Source: Natribacillus halophilus (GTDB lineage: Bacteria > Bacillota > Bacilli > Bacillales > Marinococcaceae). Taken from it: a DNA stretch of 44,649 bases. The notes beneath the pieces are model-generated. The model saw only the letters and a list, made by a program, of their open reading frames with translations. It was not told where the DNA came from and searched no databases. A program made the translations under genes and the position numbers. Location: assembly GCF_900100185.1 (NCBI RefSeq), contig NZ_FNEN01000020.1, forward strand, positions 1-44,649. Reading direction: 5' to 3'. This document shows positions 38,906-44,649 of the stretch, piece after piece. The first letter of the stretch is position 1, and every line of letters begins with the position of its first letter.

Positions 38906-39379
38906 TTGATGGCTTTTATAAATCATTTTCTGTCCGCGGCGGCAGCTATATTTTCTTTGTTAACACTTTTGTATACTTTTGCTTTAAATCGAAAAGTAGT
39001 TGAAATCACTGATTCAGACATAGAATTAGATGATCGTTGCCCTCCGAAAATATATTTTGTCGTTAATAACCTTGGTCGACGAGCTATCACGTTAACAAAT
39101 GTCATTATTACCGATAGCAATGGTGACGTTATCAATGACAATGGATTTGAACCACATGAGAATATCAATTTCTCTACGTTAGATAATCCCAACTGGTATG
39201 CACCAAGCAATCCTTTTGACAGAAAAACACTCATCTATTCTGAGCACTATGAAGAATTCAGTTATTTTGTTGATGTTCAACCATCCACTCTATTTATCAG
39301 GCTAGAATTTAAGGAAAGAGCTAACTGGTTGCTCAAACACAAAACGTTTAAAACTCATCTCTCAGTAACAAAAACATAA
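38906..39379 (+). CDS. Membrane-anchored protein, inverted cargo gene
   Basis: About 157 residues from TTG 38906 (or ATG 38909); AAGGAG lies about ten bases upstream. The first 25 residues are one hydrophobic segment ('AFINHFLSAAAAIFSLLTLLYTFAL'), followed by a beta-sandwich-like domain ('PPKIYFVVNNLGRRAITLTNVIITDSNGDVI') that would face one side of the membrane. It is the only plus-strand gene within the 38-kb minus-strand block, has its own probable promoter and is AT-rich, all typical of a moron expressed from the lysogen. Superinfection exclusion or host modification is possible but unproven. Confidence 0.68.
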   Translation: MMAFINHFLSAAAAIFSLLTLLYTFALNRKVVEITDSDIELDDRCPPKIYFVVNNLGRRAITLTNVIITDSNGDVINDNGFEPHENINFSTLDNPNWYAPSNPFDRKTLIYSEHYEEFSYFVDVQPSTLFIRLEFKERANWLLKHKTFKTHLSVTKT

Positions 39380-39434
39380 TCGTCGCATTCATAATCAAAT
39401 GAATGACAAGAATGACTAAGATAGCTATGTCCAT
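39348..39434 (-). CDS. Hydrophobic micro-peptide (28 aa)
   Basis: A 28-codon frame with a good GGGGGTAGG site four bases before the ATG. The peptide is a single membrane helix ('MDIAILVILVIHLIMNATIM') with a short charged end RDEF. Its last 32 bases overlap, on the opposite strand, the end of the inverted cargo gene. Could be a membrane toxin-like or regulatory peptide. Confidence 0.4.
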   Translation of the reverse strand: MDIAILVILVIHLIMNATIMFLLLRDEF

Positions 39435-39438
39435 TTTC

Positions 39439-39501
39439 CTACCCCCACAAAATTATGATCACAAGGCTTGATATTATCGACCCCCAAAACAGATAAATCA
39501 T
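39439..39501 (-). CDS. Hydrophobic micro-peptide (20 aa)
   Basis: A 20-codon frame ('MIYLFWGSIISSLVIIILWG') that ends within the ribosome site of the next micro-peptide, so translation would be coupled. Its own ribosome site (AAAGAACGG) is weak. The pair lies just downstream of the regulator gene. Confidence 0.3.
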   Translation of the reverse strand: MIYLFWGSIISSLVIIILWG

Positions 39502-39512
39502 CGTCCGTTCTT

Positions 39513-40106
39513 TCACGCCATAGCCTTCTGCTCTAATTGGCTCATTGTCGGCATGACCACCTGATCCGCTACGCTGCCTTTCGTCCATTTTTGTGTAACC
39601 TCCTCGATGTTGAGATCGATGTCTCGCTCTGCCGCATACATCATTGATTTGACAGCTGGCAACAAGTCGAACAAGTCTCCGATTTGCTGTTGAAAAACAT
39701 TGTCGATGTCCAACTCTCTGGTAGGCCGCCGCTTGTTGTTGGCCTTCTCGATTTCATCGAGTGATTCAAGTGCGGTCATTAGCTGCTGGCGCATGTTGAT
39801 GATTGAATCTGATAGACGCTCGCTCAACTCTGGGTGGACGGGTGGCACGGCAAAGGGATGAAGTTGATACATGTGCGCGATGATGTCCCACCCTTCGCGC
39901 CAGCCTGTTAGTGAGCACCATTCCGCTGCCGTTTCTATGCGCGGCTCGACTTCCCCGAGTTCGATTTTTGATATCTGCTTTTGTTCCAAAAACAGCTTCC
40001 TTGCCAATGTCGTTTGTGATGTAATGCTAGGATTGCGGCTGTTTAGCCGGAAATGTCTGAGCCAAAGACCAAGGTTTCCGCGTCGGTAGTACGTGTTCAC
40101 CTTCAT
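39513..40106 (-). CDS. Helix-turn-helix regulator-like early protein
   Basis: 197 residues from the ATG at 40106, five bases after AGGAGG. Residues about 12-60 ('LGLWLRHFRLNSRNPSITSQTTLARKLFLEQKQISKIELGEVEPRIETAAEW') fit an XRE-type helix-turn-helix, with an insertion. The rest is helical and may oligomerise. It belongs to the first genes expressed from the leftward early promoter and could be an antirepressor or a second regulator. Confidence 0.7.
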   Translation of the reverse strand: MKVNTYYRRGNLGLWLRHFRLNSRNPSITSQTTLARKLFLEQKQISKIELGEVEPRIETAAEWCSLTGWREGWDIIAHMYQLHPFAVPPVHPELSERLSDSIINMRQQLMTALESLDEIEKANNKRRPTRELDIDNVFQQQIGDLFDLLPAVKSMMYAAERDIDLNIEEVTQKWTKGSVADQVVMPTMSQLEQKAMA

Positions 40107-40145
40107 CATTCCTCCTATTAGATAGATTTGATTGATAGACTATAC

Positions 40146-40325
40146 TTAGATGGCCGTCATCGTGTCCTGATCAGCGATCCATTGATCCACCCTGTATTTC
40201 GTAAAGAAAATCCGGCTCCTGACTCTGAAATGCGGAAGTTCTTTCTGGCGAACCATCGTGTAGATTGTGTCAGGGTGTACGTGCAAATACTCGGCGCACT
40301 CTTTGACATCCATAGTTTGATTCAT
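40146..40325 (-). CDS. Excisionase-like winged helix protein (HTH_17)
   Basis: 59 residues from the ATG at 40325 with AAAGGAGAGG upstream. 'MDVKECAEYLHVHPDTIYTMVRQKELPHFRVRSRIFFTKYRVDQWI' is the standard HTH_17/excisionase family pattern (MerR-like winged helix). In this early position it may act as Xis, directing integrase to excise, or as a DNA-binding regulator of the AlpA kind. Confidence 0.75.
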   Translation of the reverse strand: MNQTMDVKECAEYLHVHPDTIYTMVRQKELPHFRVRSRIFFTKYRVDQWIADQDTMTAI

Positions 40326-40558
40326 GCTTCCTCTCCTTTCAGTTGGTCGATCTCCGAGCAGACATTTAAATGCCATTCGGTATCATCAGTCATATATGCT
40401 AGGAAGCTCATTTGGACTAACTTCTCGTGCTCGCGGATGAAGTTTTTCAAGAACACTTTGCTTTCGGATAACTCGCTTTTTTCCATGTCAGTGAGCACTC
40501 TGTAGTCAGCTGTTAGTATCAAGTCAATGAAACGATCCTTGATGACGTTAGGACTCAC
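40322..40558 (-). CDS. Hypothetical early protein (78 aa)
   Basis: 78 residues from GTG 40558, overlapping the preceding gene by 11 bases and the next by ATGA. Helical and acidic ('DRFIDLILTADYRVLTDMEKSELSESKVFLKNFIREHEKLVQ'). Weak ribosome site, probably translated by coupling. Unknown function. Confidence 0.6.
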   Translation of the reverse strand: MSPNVIKDRFIDLILTADYRVLTDMEKSELSESKVFLKNFIREHEKLVQMSFLAYMTDDTEWHLNVCSEIDQLKGEEA

Positions 40559-40715
40559 CGGGAGCCAACCCCTTTCTGTTCATTCGCTTGATCCGCTTAG
40601 AGTTGGCGATGACTTCTTTTTGTACCATCAATGTCATTTCAAGTTCGTGGCGAAGCTCTCTGACGTATTGGATATCTTTTTCGTATTGCCAGCAGAGTCG
40701 TTCATCGAGGTTCAT
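40548..40715 (-). CDS. Hypothetical small helical protein (55 aa)
   Basis: 55 residues from the ATG at 40715, with AAAGGAG eight bases upstream; earlier methionines lie inside the Cro-like gene. 'MNLDERLCWQYEKDIQYVRELRHELEMTLMVQKEVIANSKRIKRMN' is one long helix. Unknown function. Confidence 0.6.
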   Translation of the reverse strand: MNLDERLCWQYEKDIQYVRELRHELEMTLMVQKEVIANSKRIKRMNRKGLAPGES

Positions 40716-40728
40716 TTGATCGCTCCTT

Positions 40729-40959
40729 TCAAGCTGAATTGTTCTTTTTACCCTTTGTGTGTAACTCATCGTCAAAAAAAATATCTTCTACGTCTACATT
40801 TAAAATCTCGGCAATCTTCATTGCGTTATGAAGGCTAAGTTTAACCCTGCCCATTTCTATATTCGCATATCCGCTCGGGTACGAGTACCCCAATTCTCTG
40901 GATATGAACGCTTGAGTCACACCTTTGCTTTTTCTAATTGCTCTTAGGCTGTTGTTCAA
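40729..40959 (-). CDS. Cro-like XRE regulator
   Basis: 76 residues from a TTG nine bases after GGAGGG. 'LRAIRKSKGVTQAFISRELGYSYPSGYANIEMGRVKLSLHNAMKIAEILNVDVEDIFF' is a clear five-helix XRE DNA-binding domain. First gene of the leftward early operon, divergent from the repressor gene, so it is the Cro analogue. One more operator copy lies inside its 3' end. Confidence 0.85.
   Translation of the reverse strand: MNNSLRAIRKSKGVTQAFISRELGYSYPSGYANIEMGRVKLSLHNAMKIAEILNVDVEDIFFDDELHTKGKKNNSA
40748..40764. promoter_or_regulatory. Operator-like site 4, inside Cro-like gene
   Basis: TTACCC-TTTGT-GTGTAA has the same half-sites and 5-base centre as the three operators in the intergenic switch. Confidence 0.45.
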
Positions 40960-40974
40960 TTCTCACCCTCCTTT

Positions 40975-40991
40975 TTACTCTTTTTGTGTAA
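40975..40991. promoter_or_regulatory. Operator O1
   Basis: TTACTC-TTTTT-GTGTAA, a 17-bp imperfect inverted repeat downstream of the leftward start point and next to the ribosome site of the Cro-like gene. Confidence 0.7.
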
Positions 40992-41011
40992 CTCTTACTT
41001 TGTATTATAAC
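40984..41011 (+). promoter_or_regulatory. Possible repressor promoter
   Basis: TTGTGT, 16 bp, TATAAC on the plus strand, face to face with the leftward promoter and overlapping operator O1 at its -35. It would give a leader of about 60 bases before the repressor ATG at 41081. Weak -35. Confidence 0.4.
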
Positions 41012-41032
41012 TACCCGAAAAGAGTAAGTCAA
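41004..41032 (-). promoter_or_regulatory. Leftward early promoter
   Basis: On the minus strand TTGACT, 17-bp spacer, TATAAT. Operator O2 occupies the spacer, so repressor binding would block RNA polymerase directly. It should drive the Cro-like gene and the early operon. Confidence 0.85.
41011..41027. promoter_or_regulatory. Operator O2
   Basis: Read on the minus strand TTACTC-TTTTC-GGGTAG. It fills the spacer of the early promoter. Confidence 0.7.
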
Positions 41033-41040
41033 GTATTTTT

Positions 41041-41057
41041 TTATTCTTTTCGTGTAA
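41041..41057. promoter_or_regulatory. Operator O3
   Basis: TTATTC-TTTTC-GTGTAA, just upstream of the repressor ribosome site. Occupancy could autoregulate the repressor gene. Confidence 0.65.
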
Positions 41058-41080
41058 ATTATTATAAAGGATGTGTAAAC

Positions 41081-41482
41081 ATGCTAAAATTATTAGACAC
41101 AATGAATAACGCAGGGAGCATGAACATGTCCGAAATTATAGGGAAAAGATTGCAGAGTTTGAGAAAAAATAATGGTTGGTCTAAAACTCATGTTGCAAAA
41201 AAACTAGGGATAAAAACAATGTCTACTTATGCTAATTGGGAGTATGGAACAAGAACACCTGATAGCGAAACACTCGGGAAAATAGCTGATATTTATCAAG
41301 TCTCGGTGGACTATATTATTGGCCGTGAAGATAAATTTAAAGATAACGAAAGAATGTTCGCTTTCGGAGGTTTTGATGACTACAGTGATGAAGAAATTGA
41401 AGATGCTCTACAGTTTGCAAAGATGGATAAAGAGAAAAGAGATATGATCAAAAAACTTTTCGATGATGATGAGGACAAATAA
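41081..41482 (+). CDS. CI-like phage repressor (XRE family)
   Basis: 133 residues from the ATG at 41081 (AAAGGA nine bases upstream); an ATG at 41126 with GGGAG upstream begins exactly at the domain and may be used instead. 'IGKRLQSLRKNNGWSKTHVAKKLGIKTMSTYANWEYGTRTPDSETLGKIADIYQVSVDYIIG' is an XRE domain of the B. subtilis phage/ICE repressor type. The C-terminus is short, acidic and lacks a LexA-like peptidase, so induction should need the ImmA/IrrE protease encoded downstream, as in ICEBs1 and phi105-like phages. Confidence 0.88.
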   Translation: MLKLLDTMNNAGSMNMSEIIGKRLQSLRKNNGWSKTHVAKKLGIKTMSTYANWEYGTRTPDSETLGKIADIYQVSVDYIIGREDKFKDNERMFAFGGFDDYSDEEIEDALQFAKMDKEKRDMIKKLFDDDEDK

Positions 41483-41536
41483 CTAGACAGTTCTTATATT
41501 TTCCATTAACATGTGTGGATATGGGGGGGTTAATTG

Positions 41537-42787
41537 GTGAATAAATCCTTAATCTATGTTGGCTTTATCTTTATTTTTGTATTGTCTGCATGTGATGAAA
41601 GAGAATTATTATCTGACGATACCAATGCTGATGAAGATTCAGACGAAGAAGATGAGAATAAAGACGAATATTTAATTTCGGATGATCCCGTTGAAATCTC
41701 CGAAGAAATTTTAGGCGATGATTTTAAAGACGGGGGATTAGAAGACGAGTTAGTAAGTGTGGATATCAATTACGGTGATCCTTTCTTTAGTGCTCAAGGA
41801 GGATTTGAAAACGATATTGAAGATATTTTAGAACAATATCACTACTTAAATGAAACCCCTTCTTCTGAATTCAATCTATTGGATGATGAAGATGAAACTG
41901 TGTTTAGTTATGAATTTTCCGCAGGATCTGTTGAAGACCTAAACATAGATGACGGCGTTGATGATATTCAATCATTCGCAACTACCTATTTTGAGCGCGA
42001 GGAAGAAGAGGGTGAAAACGAGGAGGGCGAATTGATATCGGATGACCCACTTGAAATCGCTCAGGAAATTTTAGATGATGATTATATAGATGGTTCAGAA
42101 GATGATGGAATAGTGTCTACGGACATTGATTACGGCGATCCGTTTTTTGGTGGAAGTGCTCAAAGGGGCTTTGAAAGTGACATTGAGGACATTTTAGAAC
42201 AATATCACCACCTTGATGATACACCATCTTCTGAATTTTACTTGTTAGATGATGAAGGCGAAGCCGTATATAGTTATGAGTTTTCAAATGAATCTGTTGA
42301 AGAAATGGATATAGGTGAAGGAATAGAAAATATTCAAACGTTCGCTTCTACTTATCATGAACAAGAGGAAGAGGAAGAGGATTCACTATATGAAAACATT
42401 GATACATCAATAGAAGAACGCGACCACACTGTCGGTAAAGCTGATGGGGATATTAATGATCTATCCTTTATTAACACTCAACCTGTACGTAATGACAATA
42501 CAGACAGTTGGGTGAAAGTTGAACACGACAACGGGGAGCTGTTACACGAATATATCCTTTCGTATGCTGATGAGCATTGGGAAGAAGATGACGGCGTACA
42601 CTGGTTTATTGATATTGCACATGAAACTACAACAAGCGCAAACGACATGGGCGAATATTATGATGTCGTTGTTTATGAGTATGAAGATGATATTAATAAA
42701 GATGCGAGCGAAATTGGCTCAGGCATGGTGCTTGGAGAGTATCAGGTTTACAAGGATAATGCTGATATTGTAGATATATATGAATGA
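41537..42787 (+). CDS. Hyperacidic lipoprotein with internal duplication
   Basis: 416 residues from GTG 41537, seven bases after a run of G. A signal peptide ends in the lipobox Leu-Ser-Ala-Cys19, so the protein is lipid-anchored outside the cell. Residues about 46-155 and 165-277 are two copies of one domain, sharing 'LISDDP.EI..EIL', 'YGDPFF', 'DIEDILEQYH' and 'TPSSEF'. A different C-terminal domain (about 285-416, 'GELLHEYILSYADEHW', 'VHWFIDIAHETTTSA') follows. Asp and Glu are extremely frequent. It lies between the repressor and the ImmA protease, so it is probably expressed in the lysogen as a conversion or exclusion factor (inference). No family recognised. Confidence 0.75.
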   Translation: MNKSLIYVGFIFIFVLSACDERELLSDDTNADEDSDEEDENKDEYLISDDPVEISEEILGDDFKDGGLEDELVSVDINYGDPFFSAQGGFENDIEDILEQYHYLNETPSSEFNLLDDEDETVFSYEFSAGSVEDLNIDDGVDDIQSFATTYFEREEEEGENEEGELISDDPLEIAQEILDDDYIDGSEDDGIVSTDIDYGDPFFGGSAQRGFESDIEDILEQYHHLDDTPSSEFYLLDDEGEAVYSYEFSNESVEEMDIGEGIENIQTFASTYHEQEEEEEDSLYENIDTSIEERDHTVGKADGDINDLSFINTQPVRNDNTDSWVKVEHDNGELLHEYILSYADEHWEEDDGVHWFIDIAHETTTSANDMGEYYDVVVYEYEDDINKDASEIGSGMVLGEYQVYKDNADIVDIYE

Positions 42788-42800
42788 AAGATTATAAAGC

Positions 42801-42820
42801 AGCCCTCCGGGGCTTTTCTT
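42801..42820 (+). terminator. Rho-independent terminator
   Basis: AGCCC and GGGCT pair over TCCG, followed by TTTCTT. It separates the lipoprotein gene from the ImmA-integrase pair. Confidence 0.7.
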
Positions 42821-42833
42821 ACAATCTAAAAAA

Positions 42834-42845
42834 GAACATATGTTT
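42834..42845. promoter_or_regulatory. Possible LexA (SOS) box before ImmA gene
   Basis: GAACATATGTTT differs from the ideal Bacillus LexA core GAACATATGTTC at one base and lies 20 bases before the ImmA start, after the terminator. It would link protease and integrase expression to DNA damage. Confidence 0.45.
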
Positions 42846-42864
42846 TTAGAAAGGGGGTGGTTAA

Positions 42865-43332
42865 GTGCTACACAGTATGATAGAACAAAAGGCCATCGAC
42901 ATGTACAGAAAGATAAGAATATTTTCATTTCATGATTTCGACATTGAAACAATCGCGCACCGGCTGGAAATCAGTTTACATTTTAAGGATAAGAAGACGA
43001 CCACTATATTTTTACCAAACCATATATGCGTGATTATATATAAGTACATGCCTAAGTATCATCAAATATGGGCGTTTTTCCATGAGGTCGGACATCCCAT
43101 TTTGCATGATACTGACCAAAAATCTGCTGTCAAGCCTGTTTCTGATTTTATGGAGGTACAGGCTAATCGCTTTGCCCTCCATGCATCGATGCCGATCCAT
43201 CTTGTGCGCGAAATGGACTATATCACACCGTACACGCTGGCGCATATATTCAACGTACCGCTCTGGGCAGCCGAAAGAAGAATGCTACAACTGGAATCAA
43301 AAATGCACGAAAGGAGAATGATCTATGGGTAG
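42865..43332 (+). CDS. ImmA/IrrE family metallopeptidase
   Basis: 155 residues from a GTG after GGGGGTGG. The zinc protease motif is His73-Glu74-Val-Gly-His77 ('FFHEVGHPILH'), with a third ligand probably Glu97 in 'DFMEVQANRFALHASMP'. These marks define ImmA/IrrE proteases, which cleave XRE-type phage repressors after DNA damage. The repressor two genes upstream is the likely target. The gene overlaps the integrase start by eight bases. Confidence 0.9.
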   Translation: MLHSMIEQKAIDMYRKIRIFSFHDFDIETIAHRLEISLHFKDKKTTTIFLPNHICVIIYKYMPKYHQIWAFFHEVGHPILHDTDQKSAVKPVSDFMEVQANRFALHASMPIHLVREMDYITPYTLAHIFNVPLWAAERRMLQLESKMHERRMIYG

Positions 43333-44506
43333 CGTAGAAAAACGTGGAAAAAACAAGTACAGGCTATCAGTGGTGATCGGATATACTGAGAAAGGGAAAG
43401 CTATCCGCGAGCGCCGGAATGTTCAAGCGAAGAATCACACTGAAGCAAAAAAAGAACTATCCATCTTTGAATCCGAGATACTAACAGACCAATACATACG
43501 CCCTGAAAAGATGACCCTGCGCCAATTTTATGAGCGCGAGTGGTTAGTGAAGTTTGCGCCTACGCATTATGGTTCAGAAAACACATTAAATGAGAATATC
43601 AACATCATTGAAAATCGCATCCTTCCGACCTACGGAAGCATGAGCCTATCCGACATCAAAACGATACATGTCGTCAACTTTGTAGACGATCTAAAGAAGC
43701 ACGGCCGACGCTTGGATGGCAAGGAAGGGTTGTTGTCCGCATCAACCATAAGAAACTGCTACAAGGCCATGAATAGCCTTCTCGCTGCCGCTAAAACATA
43801 TGGGTTGATCAAGGACAATCCTGCCGATGGTGTAAAGGCTCCTGTTCCCAAACAAAGCAAGGTGCAACTCGAATACTCCATTGATAATGTATGGAAGATG
43901 ATCGAAGCGATTAAAACGGAATCGTTTGAAAAACAAGTGCTCTTTTGGATCGCGTTTGTTACGTCCGCGCGCGAGGCAGAGGTGGCCGCTCTCGAAGACA
44001 AGCACATACTCGCTGATAAGAATGCTATACGGTTTGAGCAATCGCTGCTGGAAAAGCGTGGGGGTGGTGTAGAAACCAAATCCATCAAGAACAATCTGGA
44101 AGGCGTGGCGGCGATACCGGAGGAACTGACAGGGATGATACAACAATTGTTGCATGAGAAAAAGAAGCACAAAATGATGATGGGTGACAAGTGGCAGCAT
44201 CCAGACAACTTATTCTTGTTCGCTAATGAGTATGGCGTGCCGATCCGACCTGACTCCATAAGCCAATGGTGGATACGATTCATTCATAATAACTATCTCG
44301 AAAAGATACGATTCCACGATCTCCGACATCTATCCATTACATTTTTGATCGAAAAGAATGTTCCAATGAAATCAATTAGCGAGCGCGCGCGCCATTCAAA
44401 AATCGGAACAACAATGGACTTTTATGGTCATAATATTGTAGATGTGGATCGGGTGGCTGCATCTCATTTCAGCGAGTTTTTCAATAAAAAAGGGGCAGGG
44501 GAATAA
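43325..44506 (+). CDS. int: Tyrosine integrase
   Basis: 393 residues with AAAGGAG upstream of the ATG. Order: arm-binding N-terminal domain (1-60, 'GSVEKRGKNKYRLSVVIGY'), SAM-like core-binding domain (about 62-175), catalytic domain. Catalytic residues are visible: Arg216 ('TSAREAEV'), Lys252, His331 and Arg334 ('HDLRH'), His357 ('ARHSKI') and the nucleophile Tyr367 ('DFYGH'). It recombines attP with the tRNA-Arg attB site; the right att core is 87 bases downstream. Co-transcribed with the ImmA gene. Confidence 0.96.
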   Translation: MGSVEKRGKNKYRLSVVIGYTEKGKAIRERRNVQAKNHTEAKKELSIFESEILTDQYIRPEKMTLRQFYEREWLVKFAPTHYGSENTLNENINIIENRILPTYGSMSLSDIKTIHVVNFVDDLKKHGRRLDGKEGLLSASTIRNCYKAMNSLLAAAKTYGLIKDNPADGVKAPVPKQSKVQLEYSIDNVWKMIEAIKTESFEKQVLFWIAFVTSAREAEVAALEDKHILADKNAIRFEQSLLEKRGGGVETKSIKNNLEGVAAIPEELTGMIQQLLHEKKKHKMMMGDKWQHPDNLFLFANEYGVPIRPDSISQWWIRFIHNNYLEKIRFHDLRHLSITFLIEKNVPMKSISERARHSKIGTTMDFYGHNIVDVDRVAASHFSEFFNKKGAGE

Positions 44507-44527
44507 TCCCTCGCCCTTCTTATTTTT
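44492..44527 (+). terminator. Terminator after integrase gene
   Basis: GGGCAGGGG and CCCTCGCCC-type arms pair with a bulge over AATAA, followed by TTCTTATTTTT. Overlaps the stop codon. Confidence 0.65.
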
Positions 44528-44556
44528 AGCGAACACATATGCTATTTTTAAAATCC

Positions 44557-44574
44557 TGCCCCAATTCTGCCCCA
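44557..44574 (+). promoter_or_regulatory. Putative integrase arm-type sites, right arm
   Basis: Two TGCCCCA heptamers starting at 44557 and 44568, same spacing and orientation as at 170-187, 19 bases before the right att core. Confidence 0.55.
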
Positions 44575-44592
44575 AAATAGGGTTATCAATCT

Positions 44593-44649
44593 CTATAAGT
44601 GGCGCCCTAGAAGGGAATCGAACCCCTGACCTACAGCTTAGGAGGCTGT
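44593..44649. repeat. attR core (57-bp direct repeat)
   Basis: Exact copy of bases 1-57 at the right end. The true identity may extend beyond the window on this side. Confidence 0.93.
44600..44649 (-). tRNA. tRNA-Arg(CCT), 3' half, probably continuing to the intact gene
   Basis: Same tRNA positions 27-76 as the left copy. Because the tRNA is on the minus strand and the window ends within it, the 5' half should lie just to the right in host DNA. Integration into the 3' end of a tRNA normally leaves one intact copy, and only this one can be intact. Confidence 0.85.

Noticed and set aside
1-44649. Insertion sequences, transposases, or a defence island
   Set aside because: No transposase, terminal inverted repeats, restriction-modification, Abi or CRISPR genes are recognisable. 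The HNH genes fit phage and homing types.

Overview
This window is a complete integrated prophage of a tailed phage with a long non-contractile tail (siphovirus morphology) in a Gram-positive host, almost certainly a Bacillaceae-type Bacillota. Evidence for the host: strong AGGAGG-type ribosome sites, SPP1/PBSX-like packaging and lysis proteins, an ImmA/IrrE protease, YolD-like, Gp157, YopX and RinA/ArpU-type genes. Many proteins are strongly acidic (tail proteins, lipoprotein), which hints at a halophilic or alkaliphilic host, but that is only inference. Both ends carry the same 57-bp direct repeat, the 3' half of a CCA-encoding tRNA-Arg(CCT) read on the minus strand. The left copy is a fragment and the right copy should continue into the intact host tRNA gene beyond the window. 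Paired TGCCCCA heptamers with an 11-bp period lie near both ends and look like integrase arm sites.

Layout. 1-2.8 kb (+): accessory cargo with its own promoters (two YolD-like genes behind a possible SOS box, acidic and basic small proteins, a ribbon-helix-helix protein, an AP2-domain protein, a 48-aa basic peptide). 2.83-3.0 kb: no protein gene, but a candidate structured RNA with its own promoter. 3.0-4.7 kb (-): lysis cassette (XhlA-like, SPP1-type holin, amidase endolysin). 4.75-5.93 kb (-): a Wzy/O-antigen-ligase-like membrane protein, probably lysogenic conversion cargo. 6.0-25.6 kb (-): late operon read from the terminases towards tailspike: TerS, TerL, portal, Mu F-type minor head protein, scaffold, major capsid, neck and completion proteins, major tail protein with a frameshift-added Ig-like domain, G/GT tail chaperones with a -1 slippery site, tape measure, Dit, Tal/S74 protein, pectate-lyase-like tailspike. 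25.9-27.0 kb: RinA/ArpU-type late activator and an HNH nuclease. 27-41 kb (-): early and replication genes (small ORFs, dCMP deaminase, HNH genes, DUF1064, AEP-type primase, DnaB-like helicase, DnaD-like initiator carrying seven 12-bp iterons, DUF669 SSB-like protein, Sak4-like ATPase, Gp157). 38.9-39.4 kb (+): an inverted single-gene cargo membrane protein. 40.7-41.5 kb: Cro/CI switch with four 17-bp operators. 41.5-44.5 kb (+): repressor, a hyperacidic duplicated lipoprotein, ImmA/IrrE protease, tyrosine integrase.

How it works together: the CI-like repressor holds the leftward early promoter (TTGACT-17-TATAAT, an operator inside its spacer). DNA damage is expected to release it through the ImmA/IrrE protease. 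Early genes then replicate and recombine DNA, and the RinA/ArpU protein turns on the packaging and structural operon. Intrinsic terminators after the major tail protein, before the tape measure and around the lysis genes probably tune stoichiometry.

The points most worth follow-up are the structured RNA near 2.9 kb, the surface-polysaccharide gene placed next to the tailspike, two different programmed frameshifts in adjacent tail genes, the iteron origin inside the initiator gene, a frameshift-interrupted early gene, a probable AUU-initiated connector gene, tiny membrane peptides missed by length cut-offs, and the duplicated acidic lipoprotein in the immunity region.
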